Made by a program: the position numbers and the translations under genes. Below the pieces are notes generated by a model, which saw nothing but the letters and a program-made list of their open reading frames with translations, did no database searches and was not told the DNA's origin. Below, piece by piece: positions 1 through 5,533 of a stretch of 9,222 bases of DNA. Source of the DNA: Treponema primitia ZAS-1 (GTDB taxonomy: Bacteria > Spirochaetota > Spirochaetia > Treponematales > Breznakiellaceae); assembly GCF_000297095.1 (NCBI RefSeq), contig NZ_AEEA01000044.1, positions 902 through 10,123 of the forward strand, given 5' to 3'. The stretch's first letter is position 1. Each line of letters starts with the position of its first letter.

Positions 1-1097
1 CAGGCAGTACTTTTCCCGGTACTCCAGCCGTCGGTACCATTTATACATCAGAGTTCAATGCTACCCAAGCCACCCAATTCACCGTACCGGGTCAGGGGTT
101 GATTTTTAACAGACAGTCATCATCGGTCTCAACTGCCCCGAATATTGAGGCAATTCTTTGCAATAATGATGAGATGGCAATGGGAGCGATTGAGGCACTC
201 AGAGACGAGGGCTACTTTGGAGCAGGCGGGAAGTACATTCCGGTTGTTGGGGTTGATGGCACAGCTTTTGCAATTGCGGCAATAACTGAGGGAACATTGC
301 TCGGCACCGTATTGCAGGATCCCTTTAGTATGGGTAAAGCAACCTTTGAGACGGCCTATGCATTAGCCGATGACAGAGCGGTCGTTTTATCGGATACAAG
401 CTGGGTTAAAGATGGCCAATGGATTTTAATACCAAATAAAAAAATAACCATCGGTAATACTGAAGATGTTGAAATACCCCCTCGGGTTGTTGACAGTTCT
501 GAACATCCATTAAAAATAGCGGTTTTGCTTAACAGTGAAGGCGATTCTTTTTTACATAATATTTTAACCGGCGTTATTAATGCTGCTGTGGGCAAAGCAG
601 AAATTCTCTACACGTTTGCAAATGACCAGAACGATCAAATTGATTCTATTAATCAATATTTAGCGGATGGTGTCGATGCCCTTGCTGTCGATATGGTTGA
701 TACCACTACTGCTGCGGATATTATCCAAATCGCTAAAGCGCAGAATATCCCACTGGTATTCTTTAACCGCCTGCCGCTTGACGGAACCGAATTAAAGGCC
801 GAAGATAATGTTTTCTGTGTATATATGGATTCCATAGATCAGGGAAAAAAACAAGGAGAACTCATTGTTGACTATTGGAACGCCCATCCTGAAGCGGATA
901 GAAACAATGACGGCATCATTCAATATGTCATGGTTAAAGGCCCAGCCCAATTAGAGGCAACCAACCGGACCAAGTATTCGATTGAGAGAATAGAAGAATT
1001 GGGGGTGAATACTAACAAGCTATTTGATATAACCGCTAATTGGAGCCAATCCCAAGCAAAAGACGGAATAAAAACCATTCCGAAATCATATTGGTAA
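1..1097 (+). CDS. Galactose/glucose-binding (MglB-like) protein, 5'-partial, second domain truncated
   Basis: The reading frame (first full codon at base 3) is open from the window edge to TAA at 1095-1097, so the true start lies upstream; the TTG at 99 is internal. Two parts align by eye with E. coli MglB. The first, from NIEAILCNNDEMAMGAIEAL through VVGVDG to EGTLLGTVLQD, matches the C-terminal half. The second begins near base 514 with KIAVLLNSEGDSFLHNIL, then NDQNDQIDSI, GVDALAVDMVD, IPLVFFNRLP, NNDGIIQYVMVKG and NWSQSQAKD, which matches the N-terminal half only. The protein stops where MglB would continue with its C-terminal lobe. The family binds galactose or glucose in the periplasm for ABC uptake or chemotaxis. 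I infer a tandem two-domain protein whose last half-domain was lost, or less likely a permuted single domain. Bases 3-130 encode a Thr/Pro/Gly/Ser-rich stretch I cannot place in the fold. Whether it is functional is unknown. Confidence 0.72.
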   Translation, partial: GSTFPGTPAVGTIYTSEFNATQATQFTVPGQGLIFNRQSSSVSTAPNIEAILCNNDEMAMGAIEALRDEGYFGAGGKYIPVVGVDGTAFAIAAITEGTLLGTVLQDPFSMGKATFETAYALADDRAVVLSDTSWVKDGQWILIPNKKITIGNTEDVEIPPRVVDSSEHPLKIAVLLNSEGDSFLHNILTGVINAAVGKAEILYTFANDQNDQIDSINQYLADGVDALAVDMVDTTTAADIIQIAKAQNIPLVFFNRLPLDGTELKAEDNVFCVYMDSIDQGKKQGELIVDYWNAHPEADRNNDGIIQYVMVKGPAQLEATNRTKYSIERIEELGVNTNKLFDITANWSQSQAKDGIKTIPKSYW

Positions 1098-1103
1098 CGC
1101 AAG

Positions 1104-1115
1104 GGTGACTGACAC
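1104..1115. repeat. Short repeat GGTGACTGACAC, copy 1
   Basis: This exact 12-mer lies seven bases after the stop codon of the truncated MglB-like gene and abuts the terminator stem. The same 12-mer occurs at 1424-1435 inside the UDG-like gene. Copy 1 lacks the flanking A and T runs that make copy 2 a perfect palindrome. See the repeat feature at 1418-1442. Confidence 0.6.
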
Positions 1116-1151
1116 AACGGCGTATCCGGGAAACCGGGTGCGCCGTTTTTT
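1116..1151 (+). terminator. Intrinsic terminator after the MglB-like gene
   Basis: The arms at 1116-1129 and 1134-1147 form a continuous 14-bp stem. It is perfect except for two G-U wobbles at the TAT/GTG step, and is closed by a GAAA tetraloop (1130-1133). The T run at 1146-1151 follows directly. It lies 19 bases past the stop codon and works only in the plus direction, because the other strand lacks a T run. Confidence 0.9.
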
Positions 1152-1167
1152 GGGGATGGCATGGAAC

Positions 1168-1200
1168 ACCTGAAAACCAGATTGGCAAATTGTTTCAGGT
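1168..1200. repeat. 8-bp inverted repeat in the convergent intergenic region
   Basis: ACCTGAAA (1168-1175) and TTTCAGGT (1193-1200) are perfect inverted arms around a 17-base loop that itself holds CCA-GAT-TGG. It sits between converging genes, and neither strand has a T run after it. It may be an mRNA 3'-end structure for the minus-strand UDG-like gene or chance. Confidence 0.3.
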
Positions 1201-1263
1201 ATTAGAACCTACCCAAAAGAGAATCAGACATCCACTGAGCAGGAAATTTTACTAAAGGTATAA

Positions 1264-1276
1264 GTTCCTCCGGGAC
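1264..1276 (-). terminator. Weak hairpin just after the UDG-like stop codon
   Basis: GTTCC (1264-1268) and GGGAC (1272-1276) pair with one G-U wobble around a 3-base loop, directly after the minus-strand stop codon at 1277-1279. On the minus strand the hairpin is followed by TTATACCTTT rather than a clean T run. It is a possible weak terminator; the stem is only five pairs. Confidence 0.25.
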
Positions 1277-2011
1277 CTATTTCCCCAGAATCCGCTCCCT
1301 ATACGCCGTCCCGATCCGTTCCAGTGTCTCTGCCGTGGTTTCCCTCCGCTTGGCCTGTTTGTGCAGGTCTATCGTGAACTGGTTCATGGAAAAGTGCCGG
1401 TAGAAATAAAGCTGGTTAAAAAAGGTGACTGACACCTTTTTTAGGGCTTCGGTGTAGACTTCGAAGATGCCGTTTTTTTTCATTTCCGAGTAGCCTATGA
1501 TCCATACCGGGATGGGGGACAGGACTTGGTAGAATTCTTCCAGGATTTTGACCATGCTTAGCTGGGATTGGGCGATTGCATCTGTTAGGGCCGGACCGCC
1601 GAGACGGCAGAGTTCCCGGAGTTCCACGGTGCGGGGGGTGTGGATTGGGGTCTTGTTCAGGATGAGGACGTTTTTGCGGAAGTCTATACCCAGGGAAGGC
1701 TCTTCCCGGAAGAAGCGTTCGGTGATTTTACCCGAGGGGCCTACCAGGTAACGGCGGTTTTCCGCGGCCTGTTCACGGCGGCCGGGGTTATCCGCCACCA
1801 GGATGAGCTTAATTTCGTCCTTGGAGCCCATTTCGTCCAGGGCTTCGTTGTACACCACCGGGGTTTCCACGGTATAGGCCGGGCCGGAGCGGGTATCCAC
1901 CAGTTTTTGCTGGAGCCGCCGCAGATTGGGCAGGCTTCGGCTTAGCTGTTCCACCGACTCTTTATAGATATCCCTGGCTGCGGCAAATTTTTTCCAAGTA
2001 CCGGCTTTCAT
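1277..2011 (-). CDS. Uracil-DNA glycosylase superfamily-like protein
   Basis: The 244-residue product resembles the uracil-DNA glycosylase fold. ILVADNPGRREQ (about 70-81) sits where the family has its LVGEAPG-type catalytic loop, followed by NRRYLVGPSGK (85-95). VLILNKTPIHTP (115-126) and PVWIIGYSEM (168-177) look like the core strands, and YRHFSMNQF (204-212) sits near the family's His-containing C-terminal motif. Family members excise uracil or damaged bases, but several diverged branches have no shown activity, so activity is not asserted. I chose the ATG at 2011 because the frame upstream, open to 2170, is unlike protein and a TGATAGAAT promoter element lies seven bases before this ATG. 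There is no Shine-Dalgarno sequence. Residues 191-198 (KKVSVTFF) are encoded by a perfect palindrome (1418-1442) that looks inserted in frame. The gene is divergent from nfnA. Confidence 0.6.
   Translation of the reverse strand: MKAGTWKKFAAARDIYKESVEQLSRSLPNLRRLQQKLVDTRSGPAYTVETPVVYNEALDEMGSKDEIKLILVADNPGRREQAAENRRYLVGPSGKITERFFREEPSLGIDFRKNVLILNKTPIHTPRTVELRELCRLGGPALTDAIAQSQLSMVKILEEFYQVLSPIPVWIIGYSEMKKNGIFEVYTEALKKVSVTFFNQLYFYRHFSMNQFTIDLHKQAKRRETTAETLERIGTAYRERILGK
1418..1442. repeat. Perfect 25-base palindrome (REP-like) inside coding sequence, copy 2
   Basis: The arms AAAAAAGGTG (1418-1427) and CACCTTTTTT (1433-1442) are perfectly complementary over 10 bp around the loop ACTGA. The central 12-mer is identical to 1104-1115. 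With an A-tract arm, hairpin and T-tract arm it looks like an intrinsic terminator on both strands, yet it is translated on the minus strand as KKVSVTFF. Short palindromes of this kind are typical of REP-type repeats mobilised by RAYT transposases; no such transposase is in the window, so that assignment is inference. Confidence 0.6.
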
Positions 2012-2018
2012 GAGGGGT

Positions 2019-2027
2019 ATTCTATCA
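2019..2027 (-). promoter_or_regulatory. Extended -10 promoter of the UDG-like gene, probably leaderless
   Basis: Read on the minus strand, TGATAGAAT fits the extended -10 pattern TGn-TATAAT with one mismatch. Only seven bases separate its end from the ATG at 2011, so transcription would begin at or next to the start codon. This agrees with the absence of a Shine-Dalgarno sequence. No -35 hexamer is correctly spaced, which extended -10 promoters can tolerate. Confidence 0.45.
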
Positions 2028-2032
2028 TATTG

Positions 2033-2061
2033 TTGCGTCAATTTTGAAACTATTGTACTAT
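2033..2061 (+). promoter_or_regulatory. Sigma70-like promoter of the nfnAB operon
   Basis: TTGCGT (2033-2038) and TACTAT (2056-2061) are separated by 17 bases and are the best-spaced pair upstream of nfnA. Transcription would start near 2068, giving a leader of nearly 100 bases. The promoter lies back-to-back with the divergent UDG-like promoter at 2019-2027, so the two may compete or share control. Confidence 0.45.
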
Positions 2062-2068
2062 AAAAAAA

Positions 2069-2090
2069 GAATAAATTCGAAAATTTATTC
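2069..2090 (+). promoter_or_regulatory. AT-rich hairpin or operator at the start of the nfn leader
   Basis: GAATAAATT (2069-2077) and AATTTATTC (2082-2090) are perfect 9-bp arms around CGAA. The element begins about where transcription should start. It could be a regulator binding site or a 5'-end mRNA hairpin. No T run follows, so it is not a terminator. Confidence 0.4.
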
Positions 2091-2132
2091 AGAGGGGTGT
2101 TTAGCGAAACTTTGTTTTGCTTCGATTTAACG

Positions 2133-2150
2133 GTGCGGCAGCCGCTGCAC
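2133..2150 (+). promoter_or_regulatory. GC-rich leader hairpin just upstream of the nfnA ribosome binding site
   Basis: GTGCGGC (2133-2139) pairs with GCTGCAC (2144-2150), seven pairs including one G-U, around the loop AGCC. It ends four bases before the Shine-Dalgarno sequence AGAAGG (2154-2159). It may limit ribosome access or stabilise the transcript. I see no riboswitch-like aptamer. Confidence 0.35.
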
Positions 2151-2164
2151 GAAAGAAGGTTGAC

Positions 2165-3043
2165 ATGCATAAGATACTATCAAAAAAGCAGTTGTCCGGA
2201 GAGGTCTACGAAATGGTCCTGGAGGCGCCGCTGATCGCCCGGGCCAGGAAGGCGGGGCAGTTTTTGATTCTCCAGATCGACACCGATTGGGGGGAACGCT
2301 TCCCTCTGACTATTGCCGATGCGGATCCCGTTGCGGGAACGGTGACCATCGTGTTTCAGACCGTGGGCGCTTCTACCCACAAACTGGCGACCAAGAAAGA
2401 GGGGGATTCTGTGGAGAATCTTCTGGGTCCCCTGGGGAATCCTACCCATATCCAAAAGTTCGGCACCGTGGTTTGCGTGGGCGGCGGTATCGGCATTGCC
2501 CCCATGTACCCCATAGCCCAGGCCATGAAGGCCGCAGGGAACAAGGTGATCGCCATCATCGGTGGCCGGACCAAGGAACTGGTGATCTTCGAAGACCGGG
2601 TAAAACAGGTGGTGGACGAGCTGATCGTGGTTACCGACGATGGTTCGTATGGAAGGAAAGCGGTGGTAACCGAGCCTCTAAAAGAATTCTGCCAACAGGC
2701 ACATAAGCCGGACATGACGGTCGCCATTGGGCCGCCTATTATGATGAAATTCTGCGTCGCCGCAGTAAAGGATTACGATGTTCCTATCATGGTGTCCCTT
2801 AATACGATCATGATCGACGGAACCGGTATGTGCGGCGGCTGCCGGGTGAGCGTGGGCGGGGAAACCAAGTTTGTCTGCGTAGACGGGCCGGAATTCGACG
2901 GTCATAAGGTTGATTTTGAAAATATGATGCTCCGGATGCGGGCTTTTAAGCCCAGAGAGGACGAGGATCATCATAAATGTCATGTTGGATTAGGACTTCC
3001 GCCTCATGTGCCGCCCCAAGCGGCGCCGGCGGGGAAAAAATAG
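2165..3043 (+). CDS. nfnA: NfnA: NADH-dependent reduced ferredoxin:NADP+ oxidoreductase, small subunit
   Basis: This 292-residue subunit has a ferredoxin-NADP+ reductase fold: an FAD-binding RFPLTI motif (45-50), a nucleotide-binding VCVGGGIGIAP loop (103-113), and a C-terminal [2Fe-2S] segment with D218, C223, C226 and C238. One Asp plus three Cys is the cluster ligation described for Thermotoga maritima NfnA. With NfnB it forms the cytoplasmic electron-bifurcating complex that couples NADH and reduced ferredoxin oxidation to reduction of two NADP+, and can run in reverse. ATG 2165 is preferred because AGAAGG (2154-2159) lies five bases upstream; the frame also stays open to a TTG at 2117. 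A Pro/Gly-rich tail follows the HHKCH segment. nfnB starts 10 bases downstream. PyrK and SudB are close relatives, but the adjacent NfnB-type partner decides for NfnA. Confidence 0.9.
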   Translation: MHKILSKKQLSGEVYEMVLEAPLIARARKAGQFLILQIDTDWGERFPLTIADADPVAGTVTIVFQTVGASTHKLATKKEGDSVENLLGPLGNPTHIQKFGTVVCVGGGIGIAPMYPIAQAMKAAGNKVIAIIGGRTKELVIFEDRVKQVVDELIVVTDDGSYGRKAVVTEPLKEFCQQAHKPDMTVAIGPPIMMKFCVAAVKDYDVPIMVSLNTIMIDGTGMCGGCRVSVGGETKFVCVDGPEFDGHKVDFENMMLRMRAFKPREDEDHHKCHVGLGLPPHVPPQAAPAGKK

Positions 3044-3050
3044 GGGGTGA
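3042..3050 (+). promoter_or_regulatory. nfnB ribosome binding site overlapping the nfnA stop codon
   Basis: AGGGGGTGA overlaps the nfnA TAG (3041-3043) and sits three bases before the nfnB ATG at 3054. This arrangement favours translational coupling of the two subunits, which act in equal numbers. Confidence 0.6.
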
Positions 3051-3053
3051 TGT

Positions 3054-4562
3054 ATGAGTGGAGAGAATAAAACGAAGGAACAACTTACGAAAGAGGCGGA
3101 AACACTCTTAAAACCCTTCCTTGCCCGGAAGGCTGCGGGTGAAAAGATAGGTCCCAAGGATCGAATGGCCATTCCTTCCCAGGATATGCCTGCCCAGGAC
3201 CCAATAGCGCGGGGTAAAAATGTGGCGGAAGTGGCCGAAGGGTATGGTGAAGCCCAGGCCCGGCTGGAAGCGGAACGCTGTCTGGGCTGCAAGAACCAGC
3301 CCTGCGTAAACGGCTGCCCGGTCCAGGTACCCATCCCCCGGTTTATCGCGGAAATTCAGAACGGCGATTTCAAGGCGGCGGTGGATATTGTCAAGGAAAC
3401 CAACCTGCTTCCGGCGGTGTGCGGCCGGGTCTGCCCCCAGGAAAAACAATGCCAGAGCGAATGTACCCTGGGAAAGAGCCTTAAGGATGTGAATAAATCG
3501 GTGGCCATAGGCCGACTGGAACGGTTTGTGGCGGACTGGGAACGGGCCAATAACAAGGTTACCATCCCCACCGTAAAGCCCAAGACCGGAAAAAAGGTCG
3601 CCGTGGTCGGTTCCGGTCCTGCGGGGCTTACGGTGGCTGCGGATACTGCCCGGGAAGGCCACGAGGTGGCGGTTTTCGAAGCTTTCCACAAAACCGGCGG
3701 GGTTATGGTCTATGGTATTCCCGAATTCCGGCTTCCCAAGGCCATAGTTCAGGCCGAAGTTGACGGCCTTAAGAAAATGGGCGTTGATATCGAGACCAAC
3801 TTCCTGGTAGGCCGGACTCGGACCATCCGGGAACTCCTGGATGATGATAAGTACGATGCGGTGTTTGTCGGTACCGGCGCGGGACTTCCCAAATTCATGG
3901 GTATCCCTGGGGAGAACTTTGTGGGCGTGGTGAGCGCCAACGAGTACCTTACCCGGTCAAATTTGATGAAGGCCTATGACCCCTCAAAGGCCGCCACCCC
4001 CATGTACCAGTCTAAGATTGCCACGGTTATTGGCGGGGGAAATGTCGCCATGGACGCCGCCCGCATGGCCCTGCGGCTCGGGGCCGAGCAGGTCCACGTC
4101 ATCTACCGCCGGACCAGGGAAGAAATGCCCGCCCGGGGTGAAGAGGTGGGGCACGCCATGGAGGAGGGCATCATTTTTGACTTCCTCAGGAATCCTACCC
4201 GTATCCTGGGGAATGAACAGGGCAGGGTAAGCGGTCTTGAATTGCTCAAGTACGAGCTTGGGGAGCCCGATGCCTCGGGCCGCCGCAGTCCCGTGGCCAT
4301 CAAAGGTTCGGAATACGTCTTTGACTGCGACCTGGTGATCGTTGCCCTGGGGAATGAGTCAAACCCCCTGATCAGCCGGACCACCGCCGCCCTGAATGTC
4401 GATAAAAAGGGCCGTATCACCGTGGAAGGGGAATCCCAACAGACCTCCCTGGAAAGGGTGTACGCCGGGGGCGACATAGTCCTGGGGGCCGCTACGGTAA
4501 TTCTCGCCATGGGCGAGGGCCGCCGGGCAGCCGCATCGATAAATAAACAGTTGGCGAACTAA
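3054..4562 (+). CDS. nfnB: NfnB: NADH-dependent reduced ferredoxin:NADP+ oxidoreductase, large subunit
   Basis: This 502-residue flavoprotein belongs to the glutamate synthase small-chain (GltD)/NfnB family. An N-terminal iron-sulfur region carries C76, C79, C84 and C88 (CLGCKNQPCVNGCPV) and C123, C127, C133 and C137, ligands for two [4Fe-4S] clusters. An FAD-binding GSGPAGL loop (186-192), the family motif GIPEFRLPK (221-229), a second Rossmann loop IGGGNVAMDAAR (326-337) for NADP(H), and a C-terminal AGGD (471-474) for FAD follow. In the complex this subunit holds the bifurcating FAD and exchanges electrons with ferredoxin and NADP(H). Such genes are often annotated as homotetrameric glutamate synthase GltA, but no glutamate synthase large subunit is present and nfnA is directly upstream, so NfnB is the better call. 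Every expected Cys is present and the frame is intact. Confidence 0.92.
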   Translation: MSGENKTKEQLTKEAETLLKPFLARKAAGEKIGPKDRMAIPSQDMPAQDPIARGKNVAEVAEGYGEAQARLEAERCLGCKNQPCVNGCPVQVPIPRFIAEIQNGDFKAAVDIVKETNLLPAVCGRVCPQEKQCQSECTLGKSLKDVNKSVAIGRLERFVADWERANNKVTIPTVKPKTGKKVAVVGSGPAGLTVAADTAREGHEVAVFEAFHKTGGVMVYGIPEFRLPKAIVQAEVDGLKKMGVDIETNFLVGRTRTIRELLDDDKYDAVFVGTGAGLPKFMGIPGENFVGVVSANEYLTRSNLMKAYDPSKAATPMYQSKIATVIGGGNVAMDAARMALRLGAEQVHVIYRRTREEMPARGEEVGHAMEEGIIFDFLRNPTRILGNEQGRVSGLELLKYELGEPDASGRRSPVAIKGSEYVFDCDLVIVALGNESNPLISRTTAALNVDKKGRITVEGESQQTSLERVYAGGDIVLGAATVILAMGEGRRAAASINKQLAN

Positions 4563-4585
4563 TAGTTCGTACCGATGATAGAATA

Positions 4586-5263
4586 ATGCGGATCCATCCT
4601 GCCCTGTTTTGTATTGCCTTTCTTCTTATTATTAACCCGGTTTTTTCACAAACCGGGCAGGATGCTCGTCCGGATGCCCTGCGGAGCTACCGCATAGGCC
4701 GCGACCTGGAAGCCCGGGACCGCATGGACGAGGCAAATCAGTATTATAACGAAGCTGCCCGGATCTGTATGGATGAAATCACCCGGAATTCGGCAAGTAT
4801 GGATTCCTATACGGTTCTAACCTGGACCCTGCAGCGCCAGCGGAAGTACTCCGATGTGATTGCCTGGGGCGAGCGGGGGCTTAGGATCAATGCTAACGAC
4901 TACCGGATTGTGGAAACCATGGGGGAAGCCTACTTTTACCTGGACCGTTTCGATGATTCTCTGCGTTCCATGCAGCGCTATGTAAATTCCGTGCCCCAGG
5001 GGGAGCGCAGCTCGGTGGCCTATTTCTTTATTGGAGAGATCTTCCGGCTCCAGGGAAAATTCCACCGGGCGGATATTGCCTATACCACCGCGGTCCGCCT
5101 GGACCCGGGTTCCGCCCTTTGGTGGTACCGCCTGGGCTCGGTTCGGGAATCGGCGGGGGAATTTAGCCCCGCCATGGAAGCTTACCAGCGGGCCCTGCGG
5201 CTTAACCCTAACTACCGGGAAGCGAATGAGGGGCTGGAAAGGTCTCGTCGCAGTAGTACGTAA
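4586..5263 (+). CDS. Secreted tetratricopeptide-repeat protein
   Basis: The 225-residue product begins with a signal peptide: charged MRIHP, a hydrophobic core ALFCIAFLLIINPVF, then cleavage probably near SQ-TG (about 22). There is no lipobox Cys, so it should be periplasmic or exported rather than a lipoprotein. At least four TPR units follow, roughly at 31-64, 74-107, 143-175 and 177-210. The clearest are AYFFIGEIFRLQGKFHRADI and LWWYRLGSVRESAGEFSPAM. TPRs are protein-binding scaffolds, and no catalytic motif is visible. It lies 23 bases after nfnB and is probably co-transcribed, though a functional link to Nfn is not evident. No Shine-Dalgarno is seen; TGATAGAAT (4576-4584) precedes the ATG by one base, too close to serve as its own promoter. 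The last codons and the stop lie in the left arm of the inverted repeat at 5259-5452. Confidence 0.8.
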   Translation: MRIHPALFCIAFLLIINPVFSQTGQDARPDALRSYRIGRDLEARDRMDEANQYYNEAARICMDEITRNSASMDSYTVLTWTLQRQRKYSDVIAWGERGLRINANDYRIVETMGEAYFYLDRFDDSLRSMQRYVNSVPQGERSSVAYFFIGEIFRLQGKFHRADIAYTTAVRLDPGSALWWYRLGSVRESAGEFSPAMEAYQRALRLNPNYREANEGLERSRRSST

Positions 5264-5452
5264 ATATCCTTTTTTTGTACTTTATCGGCAAATCGGTCGT
5301 GGGGAGGGGTATGCCCGTCTTCATGTGCGTGTAGAGTCTGCTTGCGGAGCCCCTACGGGTCTCCTCCAGCAGGGAATTCCACATACATGAAGCCAGGCAT
5401 ACCCCTCCCCACGACCGCCTTTGTCACATAGTACGAAGAAGGATATGTTACG
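5259..5452. repeat. Large imperfect inverted repeat (about 194 bases)
   Basis: The arms meet at an apical CTAC loop (5353-5356) closed by CCC/GGG. The core is a perfect 22-base complement, 5294-5315 with 5396-5417, centred on GTGGGGAGGGG. Inside it, TTCATGTG (5320-5327) pairs with 5384-5391, CTGC (5338-5341) with GCAG (5369-5372), and GGAG (5346-5349) with CTCC (5361-5364). Outside it, GTAC (5277-5280) pairs with 5431-5434, the T run at 5271-5276 with 5435-5440, ATATCC (5264-5269) with GGATAT (5441-5446), and CGTAA (5259-5263) with TTACG (5448-5452). There is no T run after it on either strand, so it is not an ordinary terminator. It separates convergent genes. It may be a MITE-like insertion, a structured RNA, or a 3'-end structure. 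No target-site duplication is obvious. Confidence 0.75.
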
Positions 5453-5463
5453 AACCGGATTCA

Positions 5464-5480
5464 CTTGCCGGAGTGGCAGG
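5464..5480. repeat. Small hairpin, 6 bp
   Basis: CTTGCC (5464-5469) pairs with GGCAGG (5475-5480), with one G-U, around the loop GGAGT. It lies 11 bases after the large inverted repeat and may be part of the same structured region. Confidence 0.35.
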
Positions 5481-5494
5481 CTGGGTATCAATGA

Positions 5495-5533
5495 GGTACA
5501 TCTCCGCTGACAATTCCTTCAGCAGAGTGTACC
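5495..5533. repeat. Bulged hairpin, 14 bp
   Basis: The left arm 5495-5510 and right arm 5519-5533 pair as GGTACA/TGTACC, CTC/GAG and GCTGA/TCAGC, with one bulged T and one C-A mismatch, around an 8-base loop. GGTA (5484-5487) and TACC (5536-5539) can extend it. No T run follows on either strand. On the minus strand it lies about 60 bases after the binding-protein stop, so a 3'-end role for that transcript is possible. Confidence 0.5.

Noticed and set aside
99..101. TTG at 99 as the start of the MglB-like gene
   Set aside because: The frame is open to the window edge, no ribosome site is present, and the start would fall inside a domain.
1418..1442. Functional transcription terminator
   Set aside because: It has the form of one, but lies inside an open, conserved-looking reading frame, so treating it as the end of a transcript is unsupported.
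1640..1945. Plus-strand reading frames across the UDG-like gene, and other long opposite-strand frames over nfnAB and the ABC genes
   Set aside because: They have no domain signature, good ribosome site or codon pattern of their own and mirror conserved genes on the other strand.
2117..2164. nfnA start at the TTG at 2117
   Set aside because: No ribosome binding site precedes it, and the ATG at 2165 has AGAAGG at good spacing and gives the family N-terminus.
2012..2170. N-terminal extension of the UDG-like protein to 2170
   Set aside because: The added residues lack any fold signature, would overlap the nfnA start and promoter region, and the extended -10 promoter sits just before the ATG at 2011.
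5031..5390. Plus-strand frame running out of the TPR gene into the inverted repeat
   Set aside because: It overlaps TPR-coding sequence in another frame and ends in repeat sequence; its composition is not protein-like.
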